This document shows, in pieces, positions 50,689-58,699 of a stretch of DNA of 64,000 bases. Where the stretch lies: contig JAFKLL010000013.1 of the NCBI GenBank assembly GCA_017304845.1, positions 62,001 to 126,000 on the forward strand, in the 5' to 3' direction. Under the pieces are notes generated by a model. It had not been told where the DNA came from. It did no database searches and saw only the letters and a program-made list of their open reading frames with translations. Each line of letters opens with the position of its first letter. The first letter of the stretch is position 1. The position numbers and the translations under genes are program-made. This DNA comes from Solirubrobacterales bacterium. GTDB taxonomy: Bacteria; Actinomycetota; Thermoleophilia; Solirubrobacterales; 70-9.

Positions 50689-52782
50689 ATGAGGAGAACC
50701 CGAACCGCCATCGCCGGCCTCGCCGCGATCTGCGCCGCCTTCGTCCTGCCCGCCGTCGCCTCGGCCGACTGCTCGCTGAGCGCGGCCAGCGACGACTACC
50801 TGTCCGGCGGCACCACCCAGACCTTTTCCGGCCACTTCGACCCGAACCTGAACGGCAAGTTCGTCCAGCTCCCCTTCCACGTGGACAGCGGGACCAGGGG
50901 CATGCGAATCCGGTACTGCTTCGCCAAGTCCGACCCGGCCGACGACGGCCCGACCCTGGACCTCGGCGTCTACGGCGCCAGGCCGGCCGGGGAGACCAGC
51001 TGGAGCCAGGACGAGCGTCGCGGCTGGAGCGGCAGCGCCCTCCGCACGGTCGGCATCGGCGAGAACGGGTACACGGACGAGACGACTTACAACGCGAGCC
51101 GCAAGGCCTACGTGCCCGGGTTCACCACCCGCGCCTTCAAGCCCGGCCCGATCGACGCGGGCGAGTGGGCGGTCGAGCTCGGGGCCGGATGGATCGACCC
51201 GGACGGCGCCGGAGTCGACTGGAAGGTCGAGGTCGTGACCAGCCCCGACTCGAACTGGTCGAACGCCCCCTTCACGCCGGACCCGTACTCGTCCTACGTC
51301 GCCGATGCGGATCCCGGCTGGTACACCGGCGACCTCCACGCGCACGGCGAGATGGAGCCCGGCAACGCGCCGATGCGGCAGACCTTCGATCTCGGCTTCA
51401 AGCCGCTGGCCCAGGGCGGCACCGGCCTCGACTTCATGACGATCGTCGACCACAACAACGACAACTCGCGGAGCGTGCTGGGCGGCTACACCGGCGACTA
51501 CCCGGGCAAGCTGATCATCCCCGGGGTCGAGGTCACGACCTATGACGGGCATGCCAACGCGCAGTACTCGAACCAGTTCGCGGACTTCCGGTTCAGCGAC
51601 GTGTACCGCTGGGACGACGACGACAACGACGACGCCGAGACCGCGGACGAGCTCAGCCTGGTCCGTCCCTCGATCGACCCGTCCTCGCAGTTCCAACGCA
51701 TCCTCGACGGTGACGGCTTCACCCAGGTGAACCACCCGGAGACGCTGAAGAGCGCCCCGGCCGCCTGCCGCGGCTGCGCCTGGACCTACAGCGACGAGCG
51801 CACCGGCTGGGGCAAGGTCAGCGCCCTGGAGATCCAGAACGGCGCCGCGGCCTTCCCGGCCAACCAGCCGACCCCGCCGAGCGCGATGAACCCGTTCACG
51901 CTCGACGCGATCACCCTCTACGAGCGGCTGCTGGCCGCCGGGTTCCACATCGCCGCGGTCGGTTCGAGCGACGACCATCAGGGCGGCGGCGCCACCGGCC
52001 CCACCGATTCAGAGGTGGGTCGCGGGGCGACGGTCGTCCACGCCGACCAGCTCTCGCCCGGCGCGATCGTCGCCGCGGTGAAGGCGGGCCACACCTACGT
52101 GAAGCCGTTCGGCGCCGATGCCCCCGACGTCGACCTGACCGCCTCCGGCCCGGGAACCGGGACCGCCCTGCCGGGCGACTCGGTCACCTCCTCGAGCCTC
52201 GACATCAAGATCGACGTCAAGGGCGCGGCCAGCGCGGTCCGACCCGGCCCGTACACGCTGAAGCTGCTCCAGGACGGGATCGAGGTCGGATCGGTGCCGG
52301 TGACCGGCGACGATTTCAGCCACACCTTCACGGTGACCGAGACGGGCCGCTACTCGTTCGAGCTGACCCGGATCCTGACCGGGACCAACGTCGGGATCGA
52401 GGCCTACTCGACCCCGGTCTGGTTCACCTACAAGAAGCCGGACGTCACGCCTCAGCCCCCGTCGAACGCCTTCAGGTTCGGGGCTTTCAAGGCAAACCGC
52501 AAGAACGGCACCGGCACGCTCAAGGTGCGGGTCGCGAGCCCCGGCCGGGTCAAGCTGACCGGCAAGGGGATCGCCGCCGCCTCGGCCCGGGTCAAGGCCA
52601 AGAACCAGACCGTGACCCTGCGGATCCGGCCCAAGGCCGCGCTCAAGAAGCGGCTGAAGAAGCGCGGTGTCGCCTCGGTCCGCCTGCGGGTGACGAACGC
52701 CCCCACCGGCGGCAAGGCCCTCAGCAAGTCGAAGACGGTCAAGCTGCGCGCCAAGAAGGCGAAGAAGCACCGCCGCCGCTAG
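50689..52782 (+). CDS. Secreted PHP-type (CehA/McbA-like) metallohydrolase with basic C-terminal tail
   Basis: This 697-residue protein has a signal peptide (IAGLAAICAAFVLPAVASA), an N-terminal beta domain of about 170 residues and a PHP-like catalytic domain at about 210-490. Metal-binding segments are WYTGDLHAHGEM, MTIVDHNNDN, GVEVTTYDGHAN, QVNHPE and VGSSDDHQGG. A beta domain and a Lys/Arg-rich tail ending KAKKAKKHRRR follow, probably for wall or surface binding. CehA/McbA relatives hydrolyse carbamates or phosphoesters, but the native substrate is unknown. The leaderless hexamer decides the start at 50689 over an upstream TTG. Confidence 0.82.
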   Translation: MRRTRTAIAGLAAICAAFVLPAVASADCSLSAASDDYLSGGTTQTFSGHFDPNLNGKFVQLPFHVDSGTRGMRIRYCFAKSDPADDGPTLDLGVYGARPAGETSWSQDERRGWSGSALRTVGIGENGYTDETTYNASRKAYVPGFTTRAFKPGPIDAGEWAVELGAGWIDPDGAGVDWKVEVVTSPDSNWSNAPFTPDPYSSYVADADPGWYTGDLHAHGEMEPGNAPMRQTFDLGFKPLAQGGTGLDFMTIVDHNNDNSRSVLGGYTGDYPGKLIIPGVEVTTYDGHANAQYSNQFADFRFSDVYRWDDDDNDDAETADELSLVRPSIDPSSQFQRILDGDGFTQVNHPETLKSAPAACRGCAWTYSDERTGWGKVSALEIQNGAAAFPANQPTPPSAMNPFTLDAITLYERLLAAGFHIAAVGSSDDHQGGGATGPTDSEVGRGATVVHADQLSPGAIVAAVKAGHTYVKPFGADAPDVDLTASGPGTGTALPGDSVTSSSLDIKIDVKGAASAVRPGPYTLKLLQDGIEVGSVPVTGDDFSHTFTVTETGRYSFELTRILTGTNVGIEAYSTPVWFTYKKPDVTPQPPSNAFRFGAFKANRKNGTGTLKVRVASPGRVKLTGKGIAAASARVKAKNQTVTLRIRPKAALKKRLKKRGVASVRLRVTNAPTGGKALSKSKTVKLRAKKAKKHRRR

Positions 52783-52804
52783 CGGCGGGCGGTAGTCCTT
52801 CGGA

Positions 52805-53185
52805 TCAGGGCGGGGATGACGGTGGCGCCGGAGCCGCTGTCATCCCGGCCAGCTCCGACTGAGCCGAGGCGGCCTCCGACTGGGCCGCCGAGGCCCGCTG
52901 TTCGAGGATCACCTTCGCGGCGTCCGACTCGGCGGCCATGCCGCCGGCCACGATCCCGTGGTCGTGCCCGGAGCGGCGGCCCGCGAGGAACCCGCGCCGC
53001 GCCATCGCCCGGCTGACCTCTTCCTCGGTCCGCGTCCGGGTCTGTTCGAAGGCCTCCTTCTCACTGAGGTCGGGGCCGTCGTCGCCCGGCTTGGCGGCCA
53101 GGCCGATCGCGAAGCCGATCCCGGCCGACACGACCAGGGCCAGGACGGCGGCCAGGGCCGGTCGTCGCCACTCACTCCTGATCAT
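52805..53185 (-). CDS. Single-pass membrane protein with tandem GxxxG motif (third gene of operon)
   Basis: This 126-residue protein has an N-terminal membrane segment (about 8-30: PALAAVLALVVSAGIGFAI) and a hydrophilic, mostly helical outer part. It contains RGFLAGRRSGHDHGIVAG, five Gly spaced by four residues, matching the pattern RGxxAGRxxGxxxGxxxG of its two upstream neighbours. The C-terminus is an Ala/Ser/Gln-rich helix (ASAAQSEAASAQSELAG) and a Pro-rich end. It overlaps the previous gene by 14 bp. The reading frames cover the operon without gaps. Function unknown. Confidence 0.75.
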   Translation of the reverse strand: MIRSEWRRPALAAVLALVVSAGIGFAIGLAAKPGDDGPDLSEKEAFEQTRTRTEEEVSRAMARRGFLAGRRSGHDHGIVAGGMAAESDAAKVILEQRASAAQSEAASAQSELAGMTAAPAPPSSPP

Positions 53186-53690
53186 GCTTGCCCTTCTGCG
53201 CCTGCTTCGCCTTCTCCTTCTCGGCCTCCTCCTGCGCCTCCTTGGCGGCCCTGACCGCGGATCTGTAGCTCGCCAGCTCGTCGCTGGTCGGGCACCACGA
53301 GGGCGCCGCCGGGACGATCCCGCAGTTCGCCTGCCGGGCCGCTATCTCCGACTCGGCCGAGGACTGGGCCGACTGGGCGGCCTTGGTCGCATCGACCAGG
53401 CTGGTGATCTCGGCGTTGCCGCTGCCGATCCCGGTCCCTTCCCGCGACCCAGTCTTGGCGCCGGCCGTCTCGCCCCGGCTGCGGCCGGCCTGCAGCCCCC
53501 GCTTCGCGGTGGCGTCCCGGGTCTCGGCGAAGGCCGTGTCGAATGCCTGCTGGTAGCCCTCCGCGCGGGCCGACTCGGCGTCGCCGCGCCCGTCGGCGTC
53601 GCCGGCCCCGAGCGACCAGCCGATGACGGCCGCGATCAGCACGGTCATCGCGGCTCCGATCAGCCAGGGGGTGAGGCGGCCGGCGCTCAC
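53172..53690 (-). CDS. Single-pass membrane protein with tandem GxxxG motif (second gene of operon)
   Basis: This 172-residue protein has a membrane segment at about 8-28 (WLIGAAMTVLIAAVIGWSLG), a helical stretch (EGYQQAFDTAFAETRDATAK) and the motif RGLQAGRSRGETAGAKTG followed by SREGTGIG, giving seven Gly at four-residue spacing. A helix and a small segment with two Cys (NCGIVPAAPSWC) lead to a highly charged tail (KEAQEEAEKEKAKQAQ). It overlaps both neighbours, by 4 and 14 bp. Topology suggests that nearly all of it lies outside the cytoplasmic membrane. Function unknown. Confidence 0.75.
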   Translation of the reverse strand: MSAGRLTPWLIGAAMTVLIAAVIGWSLGAGDADGRGDAESARAEGYQQAFDTAFAETRDATAKRGLQAGRSRGETAGAKTGSREGTGIGSGNAEITSLVDATKAAQSAQSSAESEIAARQANCGIVPAAPSWCPTSDELASYRSAVRAAKEAQEEAEKEKAKQAQKGKHDQE

Positions 53691-54397
53691 GGATCGGGTA
53701 CTTCGATCTGCTTGTTCTTGGGCGCGTCCATCCCGGCGTCCTCGTAGGCTCGGATGTAGTTCCTCCGGTAGGAGGCCGTGTAGGACTTCTTGAAGGCGAC
53801 GTCGCGGCCCTTCTTGAAGCCGTCCGCGTAGCCCTGGGTCGCGCCGGCGACCGCGCCGGCCTGGCGGCCCGCCGCCTCGCCTCGCAGGCGGGCCAGATCG
53901 ACGTCCTCACCGGATCCCTTGCCCAGCAGGTAGGCCCCGAAGCCGATCAGGAGGGCGGCCATCGCGATGCCGGCGCCGGCCAGGACCTTCTGGCCGTCGA
54001 TCTCCCGGCGGGGGATCCGGATCTCGCTGACCTTGCCGAGCAGACCGCTGCCGGCCTGCTTGGCCTTCTGACCGAGCTCGACCGAACGGGCACGCATCGC
54101 GGCGATCCGATCGGGGCGCTCGGCCTTCTCCGCCGGCGCCTCCGCGTCCTCGTCGTCTTCCTCTTCAGCCTCGTCCTCGTCCTCGTCTTCGTCTTCCTCG
54201 TACTCGGCCTCGTCCTCTTCGAAGAGGTCCTCTTCCTCGAACTCCTCCTCGTCGAGCGCGACCTCCGGCTCGGGCTCCGGCTCAGCCGGCGGCGCATCCT
54301 CCAGGCGGTACTCCTTGGTCTCCTCGGCAGCCTGAACGGCCCCCTGGGTGAACATCTCCTGGGTGTCTTCTGGATTCGGCTTTCCGGATGTGGGCAT
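53687..54397 (-). CDS. Acidic single-pass membrane protein with tandem GxxxG motif (first gene of operon)
   Basis: This 236-residue protein has a very acidic, low-complexity cytoplasmic half (about 20-85) and then a basic juxtamembrane stretch (RIPRREIDGQK). The membrane segment is at about 137-157 (LAGAGIAMAALLIGFGAYLL). The outer part carries RGEAAGRQAGAVAGATQG and YADGFKKG, seven Gly at exact four-residue spacing. A Tyr/Arg-rich end (KKSYTASYRRNYIRAYEDAG) follows. It is first of three overlapping genes and is divergent from the beta-propeller protein gene at 54550. Function unknown; the design suggests a membrane-tethered helical assembly. Confidence 0.78.
   Translation of the reverse strand: MPTSGKPNPEDTQEMFTQGAVQAAEETKEYRLEDAPPAEPEPEPEVALDEEEFEEEDLFEEDEAEYEEDEDEDEDEAEEEDDEDAEAPAEKAERPDRIAAMRARSVELGQKAKQAGSGLLGKVSEIRIPRREIDGQKVLAGAGIAMAALLIGFGAYLLGKGSGEDVDLARLRGEAAGRQAGAVAGATQGYADGFKKGRDVAFKKSYTASYRRNYIRAYEDAGMDAPKNKQIEVPDP
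54142..54262. repeat. Low-complexity triplet tract encoding poly-Asp/Glu
   Basis: A run of about 120 bases of CTC, GTC and TTC triplets on the plus strand is read on the minus strand as the Glu/Asp tract of the first GxxxG-operon protein. Such tracts slip readily, so length may vary between strains. Confidence 0.7.
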
Positions 54398-54549
54398 TTC
54401 CGCTTTCGGATCGTGGGCTCAGACCAATGTTTACGCAAGATGGCCCCGACGAAAACCCTTGACCGAAATCTCCCCGATCCGTTGCCGCCCGGAGTAGGAT
54501 CGAGATCATCGTGACGGAGCGGCGGATCCGCTCCAGGGGAAGGAATCAC

Positions 54550-57500
54550 ATGGGGGACATCTCGAGCAGGGTCAAGGCGTCGACGATCGGGGCGGTGCTC
54601 TTGGCACTCGCGTTCTGCGCTCCGGCCACGGCCGGGCCGGCCGGGCCCGGCACCACCTTCCCGATCACCTACCTAGACCTGCCAGCAGGGTCCGTCGCGG
54701 GCGGCCCCTCAGGGCTCTCGGGTCCCGGCTACGGGCAGTCGCCGGTGAGCGGGGACGGCCGGTTCGTCCTCTTCACCTCGACCTCGAACAACCTCGTCGC
54801 GGACGCGGACAGGGACCAGAACAACCTCTTCCGCAAGGACACCCAGACCGGCGACGTGGTGATGGTCAACCGCCTCACCGGCAAGAACGGCACCTCGACC
54901 GCCGGTGATCTCTACTCCTACGCGATCAGCAGCAACGGCAAGCGGGTCGCCTTCGTCACCTCGGACCAGGCCGACCCGGGAGACACCGACGACAAGAGCG
55001 ACGTCTACCTGCGAGACATCCCCGCCGGGACCACGACCCTGCTCACCCCGGGAACCGCCGACTACTTCGGCGAAGTCGACATCTCCGGCGACGGCAACTA
55101 CGTCACCTACTCCACGGTCAACGCGATGGTCGGGGGCGACGGCAACGCCGACACCGACATCTACCGCCAGAAGGTCGACGGGGGCTCGCCCGAGCTGGTC
55201 TCCCGCATCCCCGCCGCCGTCACCGCCGGCAACGACCGCTCGAGCGAGCCGACGATCAGCTCGGACGGCCGCTGGGTCGCCTTCTCCTCGGTGGCCACCG
55301 ATCTCGTCACCGGGTTCACCGATGGCAACGGCGGCTTCAACTCGGACGTCTACGCGAGGGACATGAACCTCGGCTCGACCTACCTGGTCAGCTCCCGCTA
55401 CGACTCGACCACCACCGGCGGCAACGACGAATCGAGCGAACCCGACCTGGCCGGGACCGCCGCCGCGATCGGCGGCCTGAGGATCGCCTACTCGAGCTGG
55501 GCGACCAACCTGGCCGACAACGGGATCACCGACCCGGACAGCCAGTCCAGCGTCTACTACAAGACGATGGGCGCAACCGCCTCGGAGTTGGTCAGCCGGG
55601 CCACCGGGCCGGCCGGGGCGAACGCGAACAGCCGCGCCCACACCCCGAGCATCAGCGCCGACGGCACCCGGATCGTCTTCTCCAGCGACGCGACCAACCT
55701 CGGTGCGCCACCGGACTACTACGGCGTCTACATGCGCGATCGGTCCAACTCGTCCACCTCGCTCGTCTCCGCCAGGACCGAGTACGCGGTCAGCGGCACC
55801 ATCGCCGGGGACGGCAGCCTCGCCGCCTGGACCGAGCAGGGAGGCGCCACGGCCGACAGCGACCCCGACCTCACCGGAGTCTTCTCGAGAACGGTGCCGA
55901 GCGGCCCGATCAAGCTGGTCTCGCGCCCGAAGGGCAGCGAGAAGGTCCTCGCCCCCGGCTTCTACCCGGACTTCGGGGAGAGCGGCAAGGTGCTGAGCGA
56001 CGACGGGCGATACGTGGTCTTCTCGGCCGCGACCTCCCGTCTGGAAGGCGGGTCGACGAACAAGCCGGAGGTCTACCGGCGAGATCTGGCGACCGGGAAG
56101 ATCGAACTCGTATCGCGGGCCAGCGGCGTCGGGGGAGCGGTCTCCGAGGGCGCCGACAACCCGTCGATCAGCAACGACGGCAACCTGATCGCCTTCAGCT
56201 CCTGGAGCAGCCTTGACGCCGCCGACGGCAACACGGAGGGCGACGTCTACGTGCGCGACATGACCAGCCACCAGACCGTGCTCGCCTCGCGGGCCGACGG
56301 CGTGGCCGGGGCGGTCGCCGGCAACGGGGCCGACATCCCGTCGATCAGCGGCAACGGCAAGCGGGTCGCTTTCCGCTCCGACTCGTCCAACCTCGGCGCC
56401 CCGGGCGGCACCGACCGCGTCTTCGTCCGCGACCTCGAGGCCGGCAAGACGATCGTCGCCTCCCGGGCCGACGGCGTGGCCGGAGCGATCGCCGACGCCT
56501 CCTCGACCCGACCGATGTTGAGCGACGACGGCGACCGCGTCATGTTCATGTCCAGCGCCGCCAACCTCGACCCGGACGATCTCAACGGGATGCAGAGCGT
56601 CTACGTGCGCGATCTCGGCGCGAACGACACCACCCTGGTTTCGCGGGCGCCCGGCCTGACCGGCGCCTCGCTGTCCGACTTCGTCTACGACGCGACGATG
56701 AGCGGCGACGGCACCCGCGTCGCCTTCGTGACCCCGCAGGACGCGGCCGTCCCGGCCACCGCCCCCTGGCCCGTCGGCTTCGGCCAGGTCGTGCTGAGGA
56801 ACCTGACCGACGGCTCTAACACGCTGATCAGCCAGTCCGCGGGAGGCCAGCCCGGCGAGAGCTCTTCCCGGGATGCGTCCCTGAACCGCGACGGCAGCGT
56901 CATCGCCTTCGAGACCACGTCGCAGAACATCCGACCCGAGATCGACTACTCGAATCGCTCGACCGTCGTGGTCGAGGATCTGAGCGACGGCTCGATCGGC
57001 GGGCCGCCCGCCTTCGGCTCCCCGACGGTGTCCATGACCGGCTCGTCCTCGCCCTTCGTCAGCTCGAACGGTCTCTGCGTGGTCTTCACCGCCCTCGGGC
57101 ACAACGCCATCTCCGGCGATCTCGGCGACGTGGAGTCCGGATACGTCTACGCCCGCGCGCCCGGATGCCAGAACCCCCGGGCGATCGCGCCGAAGCTCAG
57201 CCGCGTCACCATGAAGCCGGCCCGGTTCCGGGTCGCGAAGGGTCGCACCGCAACGGTCGCGAAGCGGGCCCGGAAGGCGCCGCGCGGCACCAGGATCGCC
57301 TTCACGTTGAACACCGGAGCCGACGTGACCATCTCGATCGAGCAGCGCCTCAAGGGGCGCCGCGTCAAGGGCAAGTGCGTGCGGGCGACCAAGGTCAACC
57401 GGCGCAAGAAGGCCTGCGCCCGCTTCGTCAAGCGCGGCAAGCTGGTGCGCCGTGATCTCGGCGCCGGCCGCACCGTGGTCAAGTTCACGGGCCGGGTCGG

Positions 57501-57606
57501 CAAGAAGGCCCTGAAGCCGGGCCGCTACCGGATCCGGGTGCGGGCGGTCAACGCGACCGGAGCCTCGAAGACGGTCAACCGGGCCTTCCGGGTGGTCAAG
57601 CGCTAG
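54550..57606 (+). CDS. Large secreted TolB/PD40-type beta-propeller protein
   Basis: This 1018-residue protein has a signal peptide (IGAVLLALAFCAPATAG). About twelve 55-60-residue blades follow, each with the core S-x-DGR-x-VAFSS and an ending like YVRDLxTGxTxLVSR. Examples are SGDGRFVLFTS, SSDGRWVAFSS, SDDGRYVVFSA and SGNGKRVAFRS. The last 140 residues form a basic, Cys-containing domain (RATKVNRRKKACARFVKRGKL; KALKPGRYRIRVRAVN) typical of secreted Thermoleophilia proteins. GGGGAAGGA 6 nt before ATG 54550 fixes the start; an upstream GTG at 54511 is less likely. It probably binds a surface ligand. No catalytic motif is seen. Confidence 0.85.
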   Translation: MGDISSRVKASTIGAVLLALAFCAPATAGPAGPGTTFPITYLDLPAGSVAGGPSGLSGPGYGQSPVSGDGRFVLFTSTSNNLVADADRDQNNLFRKDTQTGDVVMVNRLTGKNGTSTAGDLYSYAISSNGKRVAFVTSDQADPGDTDDKSDVYLRDIPAGTTTLLTPGTADYFGEVDISGDGNYVTYSTVNAMVGGDGNADTDIYRQKVDGGSPELVSRIPAAVTAGNDRSSEPTISSDGRWVAFSSVATDLVTGFTDGNGGFNSDVYARDMNLGSTYLVSSRYDSTTTGGNDESSEPDLAGTAAAIGGLRIAYSSWATNLADNGITDPDSQSSVYYKTMGATASELVSRATGPAGANANSRAHTPSISADGTRIVFSSDATNLGAPPDYYGVYMRDRSNSSTSLVSARTEYAVSGTIAGDGSLAAWTEQGGATADSDPDLTGVFSRTVPSGPIKLVSRPKGSEKVLAPGFYPDFGESGKVLSDDGRYVVFSAATSRLEGGSTNKPEVYRRDLATGKIELVSRASGVGGAVSEGADNPSISNDGNLIAFSSWSSLDAADGNTEGDVYVRDMTSHQTVLASRADGVAGAVAGNGADIPSISGNGKRVAFRSDSSNLGAPGGTDRVFVRDLEAGKTIVASRADGVAGAIADASSTRPMLSDDGDRVMFMSSAANLDPDDLNGMQSVYVRDLGANDTTLVSRAPGLTGASLSDFVYDATMSGDGTRVAFVTPQDAAVPATAPWPVGFGQVVLRNLTDGSNTLISQSAGGQPGESSSRDASLNRDGSVIAFETTSQNIRPEIDYSNRSTVVVEDLSDGSIGGPPAFGSPTVSMTGSSSPFVSSNGLCVVFTALGHNAISGDLGDVESGYVYARAPGCQNPRAIAPKLSRVTMKPARFRVAKGRTATVAKRARKAPRGTRIAFTLNTGADVTISIEQRLKGRRVKGKCVRATKVNRRKKACARFVKRGKLVRRDLGAGRTVVKFTGRVGKKALKPGRYRIRVRAVNATGASKTVNRAFRVVKR

Positions 57607-57620
57607 CCCCTGCCCGCGTC

Positions 57621-58133
57621 ATGGACGATCTCGATCTCTCTCGCCTCGCCCTTCGTCCGCTCGCGGAGAGCGACACGGCGGAGCTGCGGCGGATCCACCG
57701 TCGTCCCGAGGTGGCGCGTTGGTGGGATGAGCCCGCCCCCGACTTCCCCTGGGACGAACCGGAATCGACCCGGCTCACGATCGTCGTCGCGGATCGCATC
57801 GTCGGGATGATCCAGTACTGGGAGGAGGACGAGCCGAAGTACCGCCATGCCGGGATCGACCTCTTCGTCGATCCCGCCTTCCACGGGATCGGGATCGGCA
57901 CCGAGGCGATGCGCCGGGTGGCCCGCCACCTGTTCGAGGACCGCGGCCACCACCGGCTCGAGATCGACCCGGCCGCGAACAACACCGTCGCGATCCGGGC
58001 CTACGAGAAGGTCGGCTTCAAGCCGGTCGGGATCACCCGCCGCTCGGAGCGCGACCCGGACGAGCGTGGCTGGCACGACGGCCTGCTGATGGACATGCTC
58101 TCGACCGAGTTCAACCCCGGCGACCAGCCCTGA
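57621..58133 (+). CDS. GNAT acetyltransferase, aminoglycoside 6'-N-acetyltransferase-like
   Basis: This 170-residue N-acetyltransferase has a GNAT fold resembling AAC(6')-I proteins: ALRPLAESDTAELRRIHRRPEVARWWDEP at the N-terminus, GMIQYWEEDEPKYRHAGIDLFVDPAFHGIGIGTEAM with the acetyl-CoA loop HGIGIGTEAMR, and AIRAYEKVGFKPVGI. The match to known aminoglycoside enzymes is in general layout only, so a housekeeping substrate is equally likely. It lies 14 bp after the beta-propeller gene on the same strand, possibly as a read-through cistron. Confidence 0.85.
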   Translation: MDDLDLSRLALRPLAESDTAELRRIHRRPEVARWWDEPAPDFPWDEPESTRLTIVVADRIVGMIQYWEEDEPKYRHAGIDLFVDPAFHGIGIGTEAMRRVARHLFEDRGHHRLEIDPAANNTVAIRAYEKVGFKPVGITRRSERDPDERGWHDGLLMDMLSTEFNPGDQP

Positions 58134-58171
58134 CCAGGGTCTCGCCGACGCCGCCGAAACCGAAGTCCGCG

Positions 58172-58177
58172 TAGGCT
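58172..58177 (+). promoter_or_regulatory. Leaderless -10 hexamer (TAGGCT)
   Basis: TAGGCT, a 6-nt spacer TGCGTC, then the ATG at 58184. No Shine-Dalgarno is present. Confidence 0.7.
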
Positions 58178-58183
58178 TGCGTC

Positions 58184-58531
58184 ATGGCGCAGCACTTCCT
58201 CAAGCCGCTCTTCGACCGGGTGGTCATCAAGGAGTTGGAACCCGACCGGATGCGCAATTCCGGGCTGGTGGTCCCACCCGGCACCTCCGAGCCACCGCCC
58301 CAGCACGGGATCGTCCTGGCGATCGGCCAGGGAGTCGACTGGTGGGAGGCCGCCGGGGTGCGGATGCCGGTCCGGCCCGGCGATCACGTGGTCTTTCCCG
58401 CCCGGGCGGGCAACTGGGTCGAGGTCGACGAGGAACGCCTCCTGGTCTGCCGGGTCACCGAGCTGCTCGGCGTGCTCGAGAACGCCCGGGATCCGGAGAC
58501 CCCGGAACTAGGCGGCGAAGTCAGAGACTGA
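58184..58531 (+). CDS. GroES-like co-chaperonin (cpn10 family), orphan
   Basis: This 115-residue protein has the cpn10 beta-barrel: FLKPLFDRVVIKELEPDR at the start, mobile-loop region RNSGLVVPPGTSEPPPQHGIVLAIGQG, then VRPGDHVVFPARAGNWVEVDEERLLVCRVTELLG. The mobile loop has SGLVVP where GGIVLP is usual, and the barrel is followed by a 17-residue acidic tail. There is no groEL beside it. It may be an extra co-chaperonin with a specialised client or partner. It has its own leaderless promoter and a strong terminator. Confidence 0.88.
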   Translation: MAQHFLKPLFDRVVIKELEPDRMRNSGLVVPPGTSEPPPQHGIVLAIGQGVDWWEAAGVRMPVRPGDHVVFPARAGNWVEVDEERLLVCRVTELLGVLENARDPETPELGGEVRD

Positions 58532-58539
58532 TGGGCAAC

Positions 58540-58576
58540 GCGCTGGAGCCCGATCCCCCCGGATCGGGCTCAGCGC
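58540..58576 (+). terminator. Strong hairpin after the GroES-like gene
   Basis: GCGCTG-G-AGCCCGATCC (58540-58556) pairs with GGATCGGGCTCAGCGC (58561-58576) over 16 bp with one bulged G and a CCCC loop. It starts 9 bp after the TGA. Confidence 0.85.
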
Positions 58577-58699
58577 CTCCCTGCGTGTTGGTTCCCTCCC
58601 GTATTTGGAACCCGATTGCCGCTTCAGCATGGGCAATCGCATAGATAAACCGATAAGGGGAGAGGAAGTTTCGGTCGGAAACTCACAAGTTTCTCGGAA
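58577..58699. other. AT-richer gap between convergent genes with overlapping short hairpins
   Basis: These 123 bp between the co-chaperonin terminator and the stop of the minus-strand lipase gene are less GC-rich than the rest. Three related pieces, AGTTTC, GAAACT and AGTTTC, between 58667 and 58695 can form alternative small hairpins, such as GAAACT-CACA-AGTTTC. They may terminate the lipase transcript. No gene is seen. Confidence 0.4.

Noticed and set aside
54709-57102. A 797-codon open frame on the minus strand
   Set aside because: It is antisense to the beta-propeller gene and repeats in step with its blades, with no recognisable domain. It is a high-GC shadow.
57621-58133. A confident aminoglycoside-resistance acetyltransferase
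   Set aside because: Only general GNAT/AAC(6') layout is seen, with no resistance-island context, so the substrate is left open.
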